Assembly: GCA_016647705.1 (NCBI GenBank) | Contig: CM028325.1 | Location: forward strand, 33,522,474 to 33,586,473 | Reading direction: 5' to 3' | DNA: 64,000 bases | Origin: Eucommia ulmoides | Taxonomy: Eukaryota > Streptophyta > Magnoliopsida > Garryales > Eucommiaceae | In this document: positions 31,231 to 43,456 of the stretch, one piece after another | Numbering within the stretch: position 1 is the first letter of the stretch | Layout of the letters: each line of letters opens with the position of its first letter | The notes under the pieces: model-generated | Databases searched by the model: none | What the model was told of the DNA's origin: nothing | Seen by the model: only the letters and a program-made list of their open reading frames with translations | Position numbers and translations under genes: made by a program

Positions 31231-32373
31231 GACAAGGAAGAACTAAGCAAAAGCAATTGACTAAATCAGTAACATAAGCCAAACATGAAGTTTTGTTTAT
31301 CATACAACAAGTGTTTCGCGTCTATCACTGTTCTTGGGGTCTACAATATATGTAACACTATCACCTTCAATTCCAACTATGCGTTTGGTGACAATCTTCC
31401 TTGGATTTTCAGGAGATCGAGTAAGGACCACATCACCTGTACCTACTTTGCCAGACCGGATTGAGATTCTCTCAGCCAAAACTAGATCACCAGTCACACT
31501 GAAAGTCGGAAGCATACTAGGACCATACACCTGCGCACACCCAATCATTAAGTAATCATTTTTTGCTCATTTTTTCTTCTTTACTAAATCAAACATCACC
31601 CGTTTTTGAAAAGTAAATCCGGGAAAAATAAATAAATAAAAAATAAAAATAAAAAACTTTTAAGTCTTGAATCTTAAGTTCCAAAGACTCAAAGTGTTGA
31701 ATTTGTCGTGTCAAAAGTATTTTTGTTTTCAATATTTTCTATCTCAATAGGTTCTTATCTGTACAACCTTTCTTACTAAATTTCTTTGAAACTTGCTCTC
31801 TGAATTTTTCTCTCTATTTTTTTTTCTCAATAGTAGTTTCTCTCTACTATTTTATTTATGAATATATTTTTCTCTATATTTTCTAGCCGTGATAGTTTAA
31901 CGGTGGTTGTGGCAATAAAAAAATAAATTGCGATAAGTAGTTCGTAAATGGCTGCTTTATATTTTTTTAAACGCACTTAAATAAGTAATAAATACTCAAC
32001 ATATTCAGTTCTAAGCGCTAAACTGTATTATCCAACATGCCCTAAAACTGAGGTATGACCATTTTCTTTTCTGCTTTACTAGAAGAAAGAATTAAAACAC
32101 TTCCTTGAATAAATATTAAATGCTTAAAGTATTCGGTATTCAGTTCTAAGCGCCCCCTAAAAGTGAGGTAGGACCATTTTTTTCTCTGCTTTACTAGAAG
32201 AAAGAATCACAGCATAAACAACAGAATAATGTGAAGGGTACACTTACAAGAGCAGTGGTGCAGATGTAGGTGTTGGTCACATGAAGAGCACAGAAGAACT
32301 TCGCTACTAAGAACGTTCTGTCCAATGCTTCTTGGACTGTCGATATCCATAGGCCTAGATTTCTAGTGACCAT
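29737..32373 (-). CDS. IMP1: Mitochondrial inner membrane protease subunit 1-like (S26 peptidase)
   Basis: A signal-peptidase-like serine protease of the mitochondrial inner membrane that removes sorting signals from proteins facing the intermembrane space. Four coding exons on the minus strand: 32373-32248, 31530-31306, 31184-31074 and 29784-29737, all phase 0 and GT-AG, giving 169 aa, the normal size. An N-terminal hydrophobic/amphipathic segment is followed by the catalytic serine in YGPSMLPT (Ser47). The general-base lysine is in VTKRIVGIEGD (Lys91), 44 residues later as in yeast Imp1. The family box PKGHVWIEGDN begins near residue 119, FGPVPYGLLQG near 139, and the tail WPPEDFGSVGK is typical. 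The start is the first ATG in a frame matching the family. Intron 2 has a C22/A21 homopolymer pair just before its acceptor, and intron 3 contains a TRIM. All catalytic features are intact. Confidence 0.94.
29880..30300. repeat. Possible decayed LTR fragment in IMP1 intron 3
   Basis: 'acgtggttcaacaatttgc' followed by 'ctacatccacaggcaac' resembles a motif common near the ends of plant copia LTRs. No ends or target duplication were found, so this is tentative. Confidence 0.25.
30405..30897 (-). mobile_element. TRIM-like miniature LTR element in IMP1 intron 3
   Basis: Two direct terminal repeats: 30781-30897 (sense 5' LTR, minus strand, TGTTGAATCC...TTTTTACA) and about 30405-30502. They share 'ttgaaagag', 'tatagctcaggatcaggta' and 'acacaag'. 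On the minus strand the first repeat is followed at once by TGGTATCA, the initiator-Met-tRNA primer-binding site. The other repeat is preceded by a G-rich purine tract. Between them are three tandem units of about 80-90 bases, each containing 'aactttgacaaa' and 'ggggcccaa'. There is no protein coding. Total is about 0.5 kb, the TRIM size range. The far LTR end is diverged and I could not find a target duplication. Confidence 0.7.
31189..31231. repeat. T21-G22 homopolymer junction at an IMP1 splice acceptor
   Basis: The plus strand has 21 T followed directly by 22 G; on the gene strand it reads C22-A21-TTAG|GTTCC, immediately upstream of exon 3. A poly-A block between a poly-C tract and the AG is an unusual acceptor context. 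The lengths may be assembly- or sequencing-sensitive. Confidence 0.8.
32009..32211. repeat. Direct repeat in IMP1 intron 1
   Basis: 32009-32091 and 32138-32211 share 'attcagttctaagcgc' and 'ctgctttactagaagaaag' in the same order, a local duplication with an internal length difference. Confidence 0.7.
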
Positions 32374-34435
32374 AGGCCTACTTCAAACAAACTGCAAATA
32401 ATTTTTCCCATCAGAAATCAGAAAAATGCCCTGAAATGAGCAGATAGCAGAGCAAAGGTCTGCTTATAAGATAACACAATATACATGTGAGTGTGTGGGA
32501 GATCTCAACCTACAGAGTGCGACAACTTCCTGTGTGTGTCTATACCTGTATCAAATATGTATCAGATAATGATACTTAGACAATACATACTTGAGGATAT
32601 GCGTCCAAAACTTCTATGAAGTACCCGAGACAGCTGCTAAGTATCTGGAGATGTTGAAGGCGTATCAAAGGGGTTGAAATATAACATTTTTACAATAATT
32701 GGGGAAAGGGTGGAATTGGTACCTTCCATACTCGCCCACCAAACACCTCTGACCTTCCTGCCCCACAATCGACACTCCCTAACTACTTGACAACCAGCCT
32801 CCCAACTACATGGTACGCTTGCCCCAAGAGCTGAACTAAAGCTGGCCGTTGTGACACCACGGCCCATAGACGCGAGATGTACCTAGTGGGGGGGCAGCGG
32901 TCCCCTGGACATAGTCCTTTCAAGCACTGGCCGTTTAGTCCATGGTCTATTGGATGATTGATGCAACGCCATAAATTGGAAAGCATTGATACCGCTTGTT
33001 CCCGTCCTTCGCTTCAGGGCCTATCCCTCGGTGTGGTCAGTACTCTATACTGTCGGGCGGGTTCAAACTTGAATGAAGGGAGGAGGAATGCTATACTCCA
33101 ATCTTCCTGGGGTTCATCATTGGGATCCAAACTATGCAGGTGACCTTGATAGACGAAGATTGATTGAGTTTTGTATTTCGTTTTGCGAATGGGCCAATTA
33201 GCTGGATGTCTAAGTTGCCTGGCCGAGTACGGAGGTGGAACACATGGCAATAACCGGAGCGTGCAAAGAAGCACGAGAGACTTCTCAAAGTTGGATCTAT
33301 GATCGGGCTACTATTAGATGCGTATCACGGAAGGAGATGAGCTAAATACAACATGTGTAACAAACAAGCAACGGAACGTTGTGCTCTAAAGTCTAAAGTG
33401 ATATCAGCTAGCAACCAGACAAGGAACGGTACTATAAACAAGTCACTGCAGGGAATTGGGGAATCCATCCACTGAATAACATATATATATATATATATAT
33501 ATATTGGCTTTTTGCACGGTAATATAGAATTATATCAAATGGACCAAGAGCGTCAATGTAATACAAAAAGGAGATCGAGGCACTGTAAATTTAACGAGAA
33601 AATCAGGCATAGAAAGATGGCCGAAAGCTTAATGATCCATGAACCAATTTATAACCCGGAATTACAGAAAGTAGTGTTAACATAGGTAAAGAGAGAGAGA
33701 GAGGGGCCTTCAAGTTCAAAGACTTTGTGATTTCCCTCTTTCCAAATGCACGCATTCCCCATCCTCCTATTGGAACAGCTTCTAACCCAGAATCTATAAC
33801 CTTCTTTAGGTGAAAATTCAGCATACACCAGCTGATAACCACCAGCGCGAAGATCATGTCTCAAAGATCTCTAAGAAGGTTCAAAATAGAAATATATAAG
33901 GAACAGAATATCTTATTCAGAGAGCCATAAAATGAAATGATTGAAGTTTGTAGATGTAAGTTCAGTAATAGTGGAGTGTACCCAATACCTAAAGGCATTA
34001 ATGGAACTTCAATTCACCAAAAAAATAGAAATTTGACATCTTTTTATTAATTTTAACTAATTAAATCTAATTTCAAACATGGTCAGACCTGATCTAGGAA
34101 GATCTAACCAGATTTGTTTGATTTGTTCACCTTTTATACAGATCTAGATTCTCGGTGGTGGTGTGGAAGAGGCGGAGGTGGTGGTAGCTAGGAGAAGAGG
34201 GTGTGGAAAAAACGAAGAAGATATAGAGGGAAAAAACACAAACCGATAGAGGAAGATGGCCTTGGCTGGCCGTGTGGCAATCTGAGGGTAGCAGCACCGT
34301 AGCAGTGGCCCTGCGACAATCCGGCGGTACCGGTGGCGATGCGGCAGTGAGGCGGTTGCAGTGCTGCAGTAGTCTGCGACGGCGGTTACGGTCGCGGTCG
34401 TGGGGTTGTGCAAGGATGAAGTGAAAAAATGACTG
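32374..34435 (-). other. Upstream region of IMP1; no supported gene
   Basis: Contains the probable IMP1 leader. 32637-33480 has a more balanced composition than its flanks and looks like inserted organellar or other foreign DNA. An AT microsatellite lies at 33480-33505. A minus-strand frame at about 33864-33649 includes GGYQLVYAEFSPKEGYRFWV, which reads like a real exon of an unrecognised protein but has no clear neighbouring exons. 34140-34420 is a GC-rich low-complexity stretch. Confidence 0.4.
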
Positions 34436-34905
34436 TTATGTTTGGTTCATAGAATGGAGAGAGAAAAGAAAAATAAAAATAATTTTTCTTTTATAATTTT
34501 TTTTTTTTTAAGAATTATTTGGTTGGAGAGATATAAAAAAGAAAAAAAAAATTATGTTTAATTAAAAAAATATATAAAAAAATTAAATACACATTTAATT
34601 TATTATTTTAATTTTACATATCATAAAATAAAATTTATTATAATAGTCATGTAAAAATGAACAATTCACTTACTAATAAAAAATTATTAATTAAAATAAA
34701 TTATAATTGCAATAAATAAAATCAAATTATAAAAAAAATCTAAAGACCATATGAATGAATGGTTGGATAGAATATGAAAAGAGATAAACTTCCCTTGTTT
34801 CTAGAGAGAGAAACTCTCTCTTGAAAACTGCGCCCACCCCTAAATCAAGCCATTTTCCGATGAATCTCATTCTATTACGGCCATCTCCTCTACTGCTCCG
34901 ACCAA

Positions 34906-37900
34906 ATGTCTGGTCCGATGAACCTTTCTAGAGAGAAAGAAGATGTTCTTGTCAGAAGTAACAAGAAGTTTAAGCAAGACCTTCCACTTTCTTCTAACCT
35001 TGACATGGAAATCGAAGCTCAAATCATAATTCAGTGCCCTGATCTGGTTATGAGTGACAAATCGGAGGTTTCTCTTGCATCTTCATTTTTGGAGAAGGTA
35101 ACGGATTGGAATATTCCCAGGAAAGGGCGGTTTCTGATCCTTCGATCTAACTGAATACTCCAAACGAGACAACCTTGGTGGCTCAGGTGAGTAATGCAAA
35201 CCCTAAATCCTTTAAAGAGGTCCTAAATGGGACACAAACCTCTTCGATTAATAGGATTGATGATGTTTATTTTGATAATGATGAAGATCCAGTGATGAAG
35301 CCTCTCGATGATGTTGAGAATTTTTCACATGGAAAGAAAAATATTGCACCTAGGTTTAAAGTTCCTCTTCAATGGCTTGAAAAAATTAAAGAGAAATGGC
35401 AGGATTCTCTTATCATCAGACTTCTTGGTAGAAATGTTGGTTATAAAACTCTCCTATCAAAAGTGACTGTCATGTGAAAAACCCAAGAAAATTTTGACCT
35501 TATAGATTTGAGTTATGGATTTTATATTGCCAAATTTTCTAGAGTATTAGACTCACATCATGTTCTCACTGAAGGTCCTTGGGTGATTTATGATCACTAT
35601 TTAACTGTTAGGAAATGGGGAACCCAATTTCAATCCTAAAGTTGCTAGAGATTCTAGAACTTCGGTATGGATCAGGTTCCGTAAATTACCTGTTGATATG
35701 TATGAAGCCCCTTTATTGTATTCCATTGCTAAATCTATTAGTAAACTCATAAAATTGGATGGCAATATTGTTGCTTCAATTAGAGAAAAATTTTCTAGGG
35801 TGTGTATTGAAATTGATTTAGAACAACCTCTAACCACTAAATTTGAATTGGATGGAATTTGGTATAATTTGGAATATGAGAGTATACATGTTCTTTATCA
35901 CTGTTGTGGTAGGGTGTCCCATAGAATGGAAATGTGCCCTTATAAAAATTCAGTTACTATTGCCTCACTGAAAAACAATGACCCGGTGAATACTAAGAGT
36001 AATTTGAATGCCAACATTACGAATATGCAAAATTCTGAAAATATTGAGAAATCGGTTCGAGTTCCTAATGCAAGTGCTAATGTGAGCAATGTGGTTTAGG
36101 TTCCTAATGCTAGTGCTAAGGACCAAGACAAGGTTGAGTCAAATATTATGAATAAGGCTCATGATGACGTTAAATTTGGTTCTTGGTTGCTAGTTAAATG
36201 TACAAGAAAATTTACTTCCGATAAGGCTAAAACTAATGGGCCTCCAAAAAACGTATTATACTTTTATTCAAAAATATGGAGATGTTGAAATTGGGACAAA
36301 TAGAGGTAAGAAAAATCAAAGGAGTGAAACTAAGGACTAAATCCAAGAAAAATCAGAATGGGGCTTGGCCCATTCTAATTATAAAAATAACAGTCAGGCT
36401 ACCTGATCGCACCGCATTTTTGTGCGATCTAATACCACTAAATTAAGTTTTGTTAATTTTTTAAATAAATTAAAATATTATAAATTAAGTTGTTTTTATT
36501 TGCTTTTGTAGGATTTTGAATTTGGAACAAAACGACATTAATTTGGGACAGATCGAATGAAAAACGAACAAACTACGTCAAGCCGAACAGAAAACGGAAT
36601 TTTTAGAATAGGGCGGCTCAACCGAGCCGCCCTTGTGAGAGGAGCTGAGCCAATGGATCGGCTGGTCGCCCACAGGCTGGCCCTATAGCCAGCTTGTTTG
36701 GGTTGGCAGCCCACTCTATGGGCTGCCAACCCAATTGGCCAGCCACCCCCCTTTTGTTTTCCTTTTTTTCCATTTGTGCCCCTAAAATTTGTCTATAAAT
36801 AGGAGGGCTTGAAATAAATGTAAAGGAAATCATCCGATTATTATTATCTCAATTCCACATTCCATTTTCTTTCATATTCAATACCATTTGTATATGTTTT
36901 CTTCTTCTTTTATTTTTATTTTTATATTTGGAAGAAGTTTGAATTTTAAAAGATATAAAGTGTAAACGGTGTTTTTGAAGATTCTATCCAAGAAAACACC
37001 GTTCTACACAACGATGAGCGGCTAACTTCCTTCTACTAAGTTAGAGTTGTGGTATTGTATTTTTTAAATTATATAATATTGTATTTTTCTTATTTAAATT
37101 TGGATATTGTATAAACAATTATATGGTAGAAATTCCGTTCTAAAAAATGAATTTAATTGTGATTGAATTTATTGTCAAAATGTTCTTGTAGAGATTTTGT
37201 TTTAAATCTAATCACTGCTAGAACATTAAATCTTGCACCTATGGTCTTGATTTAATGGTCACATAATCGTATTCTTAAGGATTGATTATTGGTCTGGATG
37301 ATTTATGCCTAGATATTAATTTACCTTAGATTAGTTTAGTGCAGGAATTAAAGATCGAAAATAATCCCTGTCAGAGAATAATAATTCAAATATTTCTAAG
37401 TAGTTTCGGCTTGTAGTTAGGAACACTCGTTTATACATATCCGATTTAAATAGAAATTGTAAGAAAAACATAATTTCAAAATACTAAACCCACAATTCCT
37501 AACCTGGTTCTTTTTTTTATTTTATTTTTAATAGTTTCTTTTCATATCTTCAAAATCAAATCAAAACCCTCAAATCGTTTTCATCAAAGGAAGAAAAATA
37601 ATAAAAAAAAATGATAATTACAAGACCAATCCATGTGGTTCGACACCCTTACTTGAGCACACTATACTACAATATTTTGCGCTTAATAAGGGTATTAATT
37701 TTGAGCGATCACTATCAACACAAAAAAATATAGCCCTGTCCAAAAGCAAAAGTCTATTGTCTCTAATGTATCTAAACAGGTTTCTAATGCTCAAACAGGT
37801 AAAAATAATTATAAGGTTTCTGGTCCTAAAGCTAATGTAGGAAAATGGATTTCCACTAAAGTTTCGGGCTGTGCTCCCAAGGAGTTCACTTTTATGTCGG

Positions 37901-38436
37901 CTAAAGAATCGGCCTTTTCTTCGGTTCTTGTCACACCACTTTTGCTGCTTCGGGTTCTACACCCATGAAAGACATGGTTTTGGTCACTTCTCTTTCACCT
38001 GATAGTGAGTTAAATTCCATGGTCATTGAAAAGTCCACTGGAAATGTGAAAGAGGATAAAATTTTACAATCTGATTTTTTTCACATTTCCCCTGTTGATG
38101 TTACATTTCCCATCTCCTCAAATCTTTTCCACACCCTTTCTACCCCTGATTGCTCTTCACCATCCGTCCTAAACACTTCATTGAATGATGAAGATCCAAA
38201 AATCAATTCTCACGAAAACTCCATTCTCCATTCTCCATCCTCCTCCTTCTCAAAGTATTTTGGGTGGTGAAGAAAATCAAGTGAACAGTCAGCTTGTCGG
38301 GAATGGAATCACCTCCACCTCTAATTTGGAAGGTGTTTGTGGAGACAACCAGGATCTAGGAGTAGAGCCTTCGGAGGTGCAAAATGCTTCTACGAGCTCA
38401 GGATATGGACCTTCTACCCACTCTGTCAAGTCTTAG
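34906..38436 (+). pseudogene. LINE ORF1 (DUF4283 / CCHC), broken
   Basis: Nucleic-acid-binding ORF1 protein. Pieces in order: an N-terminal segment from MSGPMNL at 34906 with a stop at 35152; FKVPLQWLEKIKEKWQDSLI (about 35355-35420) and VLTEGPWVIYDHYLTVRKW (about 35560), which are DUF4283 hallmarks; and a zinc knuckle, HCCGRVSHRMEMC, near 35900. The serine/proline-rich C-terminal part continues after the solo LTR, up to about 38436. Several stops and frameshifts occur; the element cannot make this protein. Confidence 0.8.
36404..37711 (+). mobile_element. Solo LTR (TGATCGC family), 1308 bp
   Basis: Starts TGATCGCACC and ends GAGCGATCA, flanked by CTACC (36399-36403) and CTATC (37712-37716), 4/5. 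Collinear with 49846-51174: both contain 'taataccactaaa', 'tttgtaggattttga', 'taggaacactcgttta' and 'tgtggttcgacaccc'. No coding region. It splits the LINE ORF1 and is therefore younger than the LINE. The orientation is inferred from the shared direction with the other copy. Confidence 0.87.
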
Positions 38437-38440
38437 ACCC

Positions 38441-39352
38441 ATGAAGATTATCTTTTGGAATTGTAGAGGGCCAGGCAACCCTATCTTTAAAGCCACTTTT
38501 AAAGACATTTTTATGTTGCATAAACTAGATATTTTTATTCTTTTTGAAATAAAGGTTGGTATGTGCTCGATGGGATTTTTTTTCAAAAACTTGGGTTTGA
38601 CTACTTCGAGCCATATAGACCCTTGTGGTAGAGCGGGTGGTATTTGGATTTTGTGGATGCCAGAGAAAGTTAGCTTGAATTTCGTTTCAGCTAAACATCA
38701 AGCTATCCACGCTATCGTGAGTAGTAGTAATCATGTGGAGTGGCTTCTGTCAGCTGTTTATGCGAAGCCTAATCACAGATTAAAACAAAAGCTTTAGAAT
38801 GATATGAAAGAAGTCTCTCTTCAAAATTCTTTTCCCTGGCTGGTGACTGGTGATCTCAATGATATTGCCTCCCAGAGTGAAAAGACAAGCCCCTGTTTGC
38901 CTTCTGATATTGCTCGCATTAACTATTTTAACCGTAACCTCAATAACAGTGGTTTATTAAATTTTGGCTCTAATGGTCCCAAAATGACTTGCACGGGTAC
39001 GGTTAGGAGTGGTATCAGAATTGGCAAAAGGTTGGATCAAGTGCTTGCTAATGATAAATGGAATGAAATCTATCTGAATACGAGTGTAGAAACCATCCCG
39101 CGTATGTACTCTGACCATTCTCCTTTTCTCATTAATTGCTATGGTTTCTCTCCCCTTCCTGGGATTAGACATTTTCGCTTTGAAGCTATGTGGTTAACGC
39201 ATAATAATTTCAAACATCTTATTTTCGATAACTGGGTTGATGATGAGTCTAACTTGGACCTGAAATTTAAGAATTTTACTTCTGTTCTCAAAGAGTGGAA
39301 TTCTAAAACTTTCGAAAATATATTTAAAATCAAAAAAAAATCTTTTAGATAG
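38441..39352 (+). pseudogene. LINE ORF2 endonuclease domain
   Basis: ATG at 38441 begins MKIIFWNCRGPGN, the usual start of plant LINE ORF2. Apurinic-endonuclease motifs follow: WNCRG, then WLVTGDLNDIASQSEK near 38840 and the catalytic box YSDHSPFLI near 39110. A stop at 38795 and further breaks make it non-functional. Confidence 0.85.
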
Positions 39353-39749
39353 ATTGAAAGGTATTCAAAAAATGCAAGATACTCTTTTTACTCATAATTC
39401 TAGTTGTCTTGAGCTATCCCTTCAAAATGAATATAGAGATATTCTCATTAGGTAAGAAATTCACGAACATAAAAAATCTAGAATTCGGTAGCTTAAGCTT
39501 GGAAATAAAAATAATAAATATTTTCACTGTATGACTCTTAATAAAAGACGTAGAAATAAAATTTCATTGCTTAATAAATATAATGTTTGGATTAGTGACA
39601 AAGATGAGCTTAAATTACATGTTAGAGATTATTTTCATAACCTTTTCCGTGATGACCTTTCCTTTGTTACTAATTATATGCCTAATTATCATTGACCTAA
39701 AATTGATAGTTTTTATCATTCCAATCTCTGTAGTAATCCTTCGAATTTG

Positions 39750-40790
39750 AAAATTTGGAATACTCTTAAGGATATGAAATATTTAAAGGCTCCGGGTCTG
39801 GATGGGTATCAACCTAGTTTCTTTAAAAGAAATTGAAATATTGTGGGTAATGATGTCTGTAATTTTGTTAGAAACTCTCTTGCAAATGCCCATATGCCTA
39901 CAACTTGCAACAAAACTTTTATTACCCTTATCCTGAGAATTGATATTCCGAAAAATATTAGTCAATTTCGTCCTATAAGTCTTTGCAATACCACTTATAA
40001 ATTGGTTATTAAATTGCTTGTGAATAGACTTAGACCTATGTTGGATATACTTGTGGGCCCGTTCCAAAGTAGCTTTGTGCCTGGTAGGATGAGTACGAAT
40101 AATGTCATTATCACTCAAGAGATTATTCATTCTCTTAAAAAGTCTAAAAGCAAGAAGGGTGGTATCATCTTGAAAATTGATCTTGAAAAAACTTATGACA
40201 GAATTAATTGTAATTTTCTTAAAGATACCCTCATCAGTTTTAACTTTCCTAACCTTTGGGTGAATTTGATTATGTCTTGTGTGACTAATGTCTCCCTCTC
40301 TATTCTTTGGAATGGGAACCCCTTGAGGAATTTAAACCCTCTAGGGGTCTTAGGCAAGGGAATCTTTTATCCCCTTATCCTTTCACCCTATGTATGGAGA
40401 GACTTTCACATTTGATTGTTGATAGTATGAATAGAGGTATCTAGAAAGGTTTGAGAGCTGGAAAAAAATGGTCCTATTATATCCCATTTGTTCTTTGTTG
40501 ACGATCTTGTCCTGTTTTCCAAAACCAATAATGCCCAAATTGATAACATTTTAAATGTTATGAATATCTTTACTAATATCTCGGGACAAAAAATTAATTT
40601 TTCTAAATCAAAAATTTATATTGCCTCTTACATTCCCCGTTGGAAAGCGAGAAATATTAGTAGTCACTTGAATATTGGTCTCACGGAGGACTTGGTAGTG
40701 TGTCTTGGCTTCCCGCTAGTGCATGGGAGACTGAATAACCTCCATGTTCATCATGTTATCCAGAAAATTCATGGTAGAGTTTCTTAAGTG
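39750..40790 (+). pseudogene. LINE ORF2 reverse transcriptase domain
   Basis: KNISQFRPISLCNTTYKLV, GPFQSSFVPGRMSTNN and ILKIDLEKTYDRINCNFL are canonical LINE RT motifs. The catalytic box appears as FVDD (40494-40505) in place of the common YADD, a natural variant in plant LINEs. Frames change near 40390 and 40480. The thumb and zinc-binding region continues in pieces to about 41800. Confidence 0.87.
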
Positions 40791-42039
40791 GAAAACCAAT
40801 ATGTTATTTGTGGTTGGTAGAACTACGCTTATTAAATCTGTTACTACTACCATCCCTAATTATTCTATGCAGATTATTCCTATTCCCCTGAAATTTTGTG
40901 ATAATAATGACAAAATTAATCGAAATTTCTTATGGGGAGGGAGGGAAAATGTAAAAAAAATATCATCTCGTTAAATGGGATAAAGTTTGCCGTAACAAAG
41001 AGGAAGGAGGTTTGGGTATTAGGAAAGTTAGAGTTAATAATAAAGCTTTTTTGGCTAAACTTGGTTGGAAAATTGCGAATAACGACCAAAGTTTGTGGGC
41101 TAGGGTTATTTGTAATAAATACTCTATTGATAATAATCCCAAATATTGGATAAAAAAAAATGGTAGTTCTCATATCTAGGGAGATATTTGCTCTGCTAAG
41201 AATATTTTAGAAAAATGTATTAAATGGAAAGTGGGGAATAGTACCTCTATTAACTTATAAACTGATTGGTGATGTGGTGATAAACCTTTAGGGTGTCAGG
41301 AAATTCAAGATACTTTTGACCTTAAAGTTGCTGATATTGTTGATGATGTTGGAAACTGGTTTATGAACCCTATCTTCCACCTTATTGACACTGACACTGA
41401 AATGAAAATTAAGTTAAATGTAGCCTCTCTCTTTCAATCTTATTGACAAACCCCTGTGGACGCTGGATAATTCACTACTATTTTCTATTAGATCAGCTTA
41501 CCATCTAGGTATATCGGATAATGAAGATAGAGGTTCTAATAATAGATGGAGTTGGATTTGAAAACTGAAGATCCCTCAAAATATGAAATTTTTCTACTGG
41601 TCTATTTTTCACAAAAGACTCACTACAAATATTTCCGTGCGACTCGTGGTGGAAATGTTTCTAGTATATGTCAAAGATTTAATAATGCAGTGGAGACTAT
41701 TGAACATGCTATTTGCACTTGTCCTAAAGCTATTGTATTTGGGATCAAGTTAGTTGCTCTAATTTCAGGTATAATCAATTATCTATGGATTTTTGGGCTT
41801 GGTTGAAATAGAAACTTAAAGGGATTATCTTTAATCCTTCTTACTTTTGCTTTGTGGCCACCACTTGGAAAATTTGGAAAGATAGAAATAAAGAGGCCAT
41901 TGAAAGGGTTTGTAATTCTCTAAGTTCTGTACTTGTGAAAATTATAAATTACACTAATGATCTCTCTAGATCTATTTTCGAAGCAAACTTCTCAAATGAT
42001 TTTAAAAGATTTACCATTTCTGGTTTCCTCCTAAAACAG

Positions 42040-42536
42040 GATGCCTCAAGCTTAAAACAGATGGCAGCGCTAAAGGTAATACTGAAAAATGGGGCATGGG
42101 AGGTCTTCTTAGAGATAACTTGGGAGCTTAGAAGTTGAGCTATTATGCTAGTATTGACAATTGTACGGCTTTGGAAGCTGAACTCAAAAGTATAGCCACG
42201 GGTATAAAAATTTCGGGAAACAAAGACTATCTTAGAGTTCTAGTTGAGATAGATTCGACGGAGGTGGTTACCCTTATTCAAAATACTTGTCTTGAAAATC
42301 ACCGATTCAGAGATTTGATTGAGGAGTGTAGAAATTTTCTCCAGATCTATAACTACACCCTCCAGCTTGCTTCTCGAGATGCTAACCGTTGTGCTGATAT
42401 CTTGGCGACGAAAGGTGTTAAGAAAAATTGCAACCTAAAGATTCTTGACACTCTAACTATAGATATTGAATATATTCTCTTTCAAGAGATGGACAAAAGG
42501 GCGTTTGAGTTACGCTCGGAACTTAATTTGTTCTAG
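42040..42536 (+). pseudogene. LINE ORF2 RNase H domain
   Basis: TALEAELKSIATGIKISGNK, LVEIDSTEVVTLIQ and ASRDANRCADILATKG give the RNase H acidic residues in order; the first aspartate strand upstream (about 42050) is in another frame. The domain ends at a stop at 42534-42536. The distance from there to the element end is only 60 bases. Confidence 0.8.
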
Positions 42537-42850
42537 TTTGTTTTGTGTTGTGTTGTTTCTGTTTGTTGTTTTATTTCATTCTTTACCAAAAATATATATA
42601 TGAAAAGATAAGAGTATAATTATAATTTTGATATTTTTTTTCAAACTTCAACCACTTTCATTCCATTTTTATCCCAAAATTGAGAGGAAAAAAAAAAAAA
42701 AAAAAATAGGCCGCAAGAGCTTTTCTTTTTCATTTTTTTTCTTTACCTTCTAATTTTCCTCCCGCGCCAAATAAGACTTTTTTCACTTATTTTTTTATTT
42801 TTTTTAATTTTCCTATCCACCCATTGTTTTCACCCAACCAAACATACCCT

Positions 42851-43456
42851 TAGTTAAGTTTTGGAACGAGGGCAACTTGGACAAATAAAAAATTTAAGAA
42901 AAAATATATTTTTGGTCCTTAAAGTGTAGTGTATCTATAGCTCAAAATTTGACATTTGTCAAACTAGTGTATACCCCATGCTTGAAAGCACGTGTCTTTA
43001 TTTTTTTCATTGTTAAGTTAATAGCTAATTTAATATAGAAAATAATATAATTGATTAAGCAAAATTAATAATACAACGGGAAAAAAATCAACAAAATATA
43101 CACAATCAATACAAAAAATAATAAGTAAATAGTACGGGGATAAAAAATAAATTGATCAATCTCTTTTATTTATACAATCCAAAATTCAAACCTACTCTTT
43201 CAATAAAATAAAATATTTTTTTTATAAGAATCGATTATCGATTTCAAGAGCTGTTAACACTGATTACCGAAACTGAAAAACGAACAAAATGTTGAAAATA
43301 TAATTAATCAATTCGATTTCCAAGGAGCAACTGAGAGTACCGCGTTTCACAGTCGAAGACGGGCACACCATGAAATGGGAAAATTGAGTTTACCACCTGA
43401 AAGTAGACTTAAGAGCCGGGATGACTATTTTTGGTACGACAGTCTGGGACTCAAAA
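42851..43456. other. AT-rich flank, part of an interrupted tandem repeat
   Basis: No gene. The last ~100 bases, including 'cgacagtctgggactc', match the end of the repeat unit at 53770-54605. The large retroelement that follows is therefore inserted inside that tandem array. Confidence 0.55.

Larger units (their letters stand above)
34783..42597 (+). mobile_element. LINE (non-LTR retrotransposon), degenerate full-length copy
   Basis: Flanked by a perfect 11-bp duplication, ATATGAAAAGA, at 34772-34782 and 42598-42608, typical of LINE insertion. In order it encodes ORF1 (DUF4283 with zinc knuckle), an APE-type endonuclease, reverse transcriptase and RNase H, all on the plus strand and broken by multiple stops. 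There is no poly-A tail; the 3' end is 'ctttaccaaaaatatata'. ORF1 is interrupted by a 1.3-kb solo LTR (36404-37711). The arrangement places it in the L1-like plant clade with a C-terminal RNase H. Confidence 0.88.
34436..42850. mobile_element. DNA-transposon-like repeat split by a LINE
   Basis: The segment 34436-34782 plus 42609-42850 would be a ~590-base element once the LINE and one target copy are removed. Its ends are roughly inverted: left 'tatgtttggttcatag', right complementary to 'tatgtttggttgg'. Both halves are A/T-homopolymer rich. The superfamily and target duplication are not resolved. Confidence 0.4.

Noticed and set aside
34144-34413. 89-aa minus-strand frame
   Set aside because: Low-complexity GGC/GGT repeats with no homology recognised.
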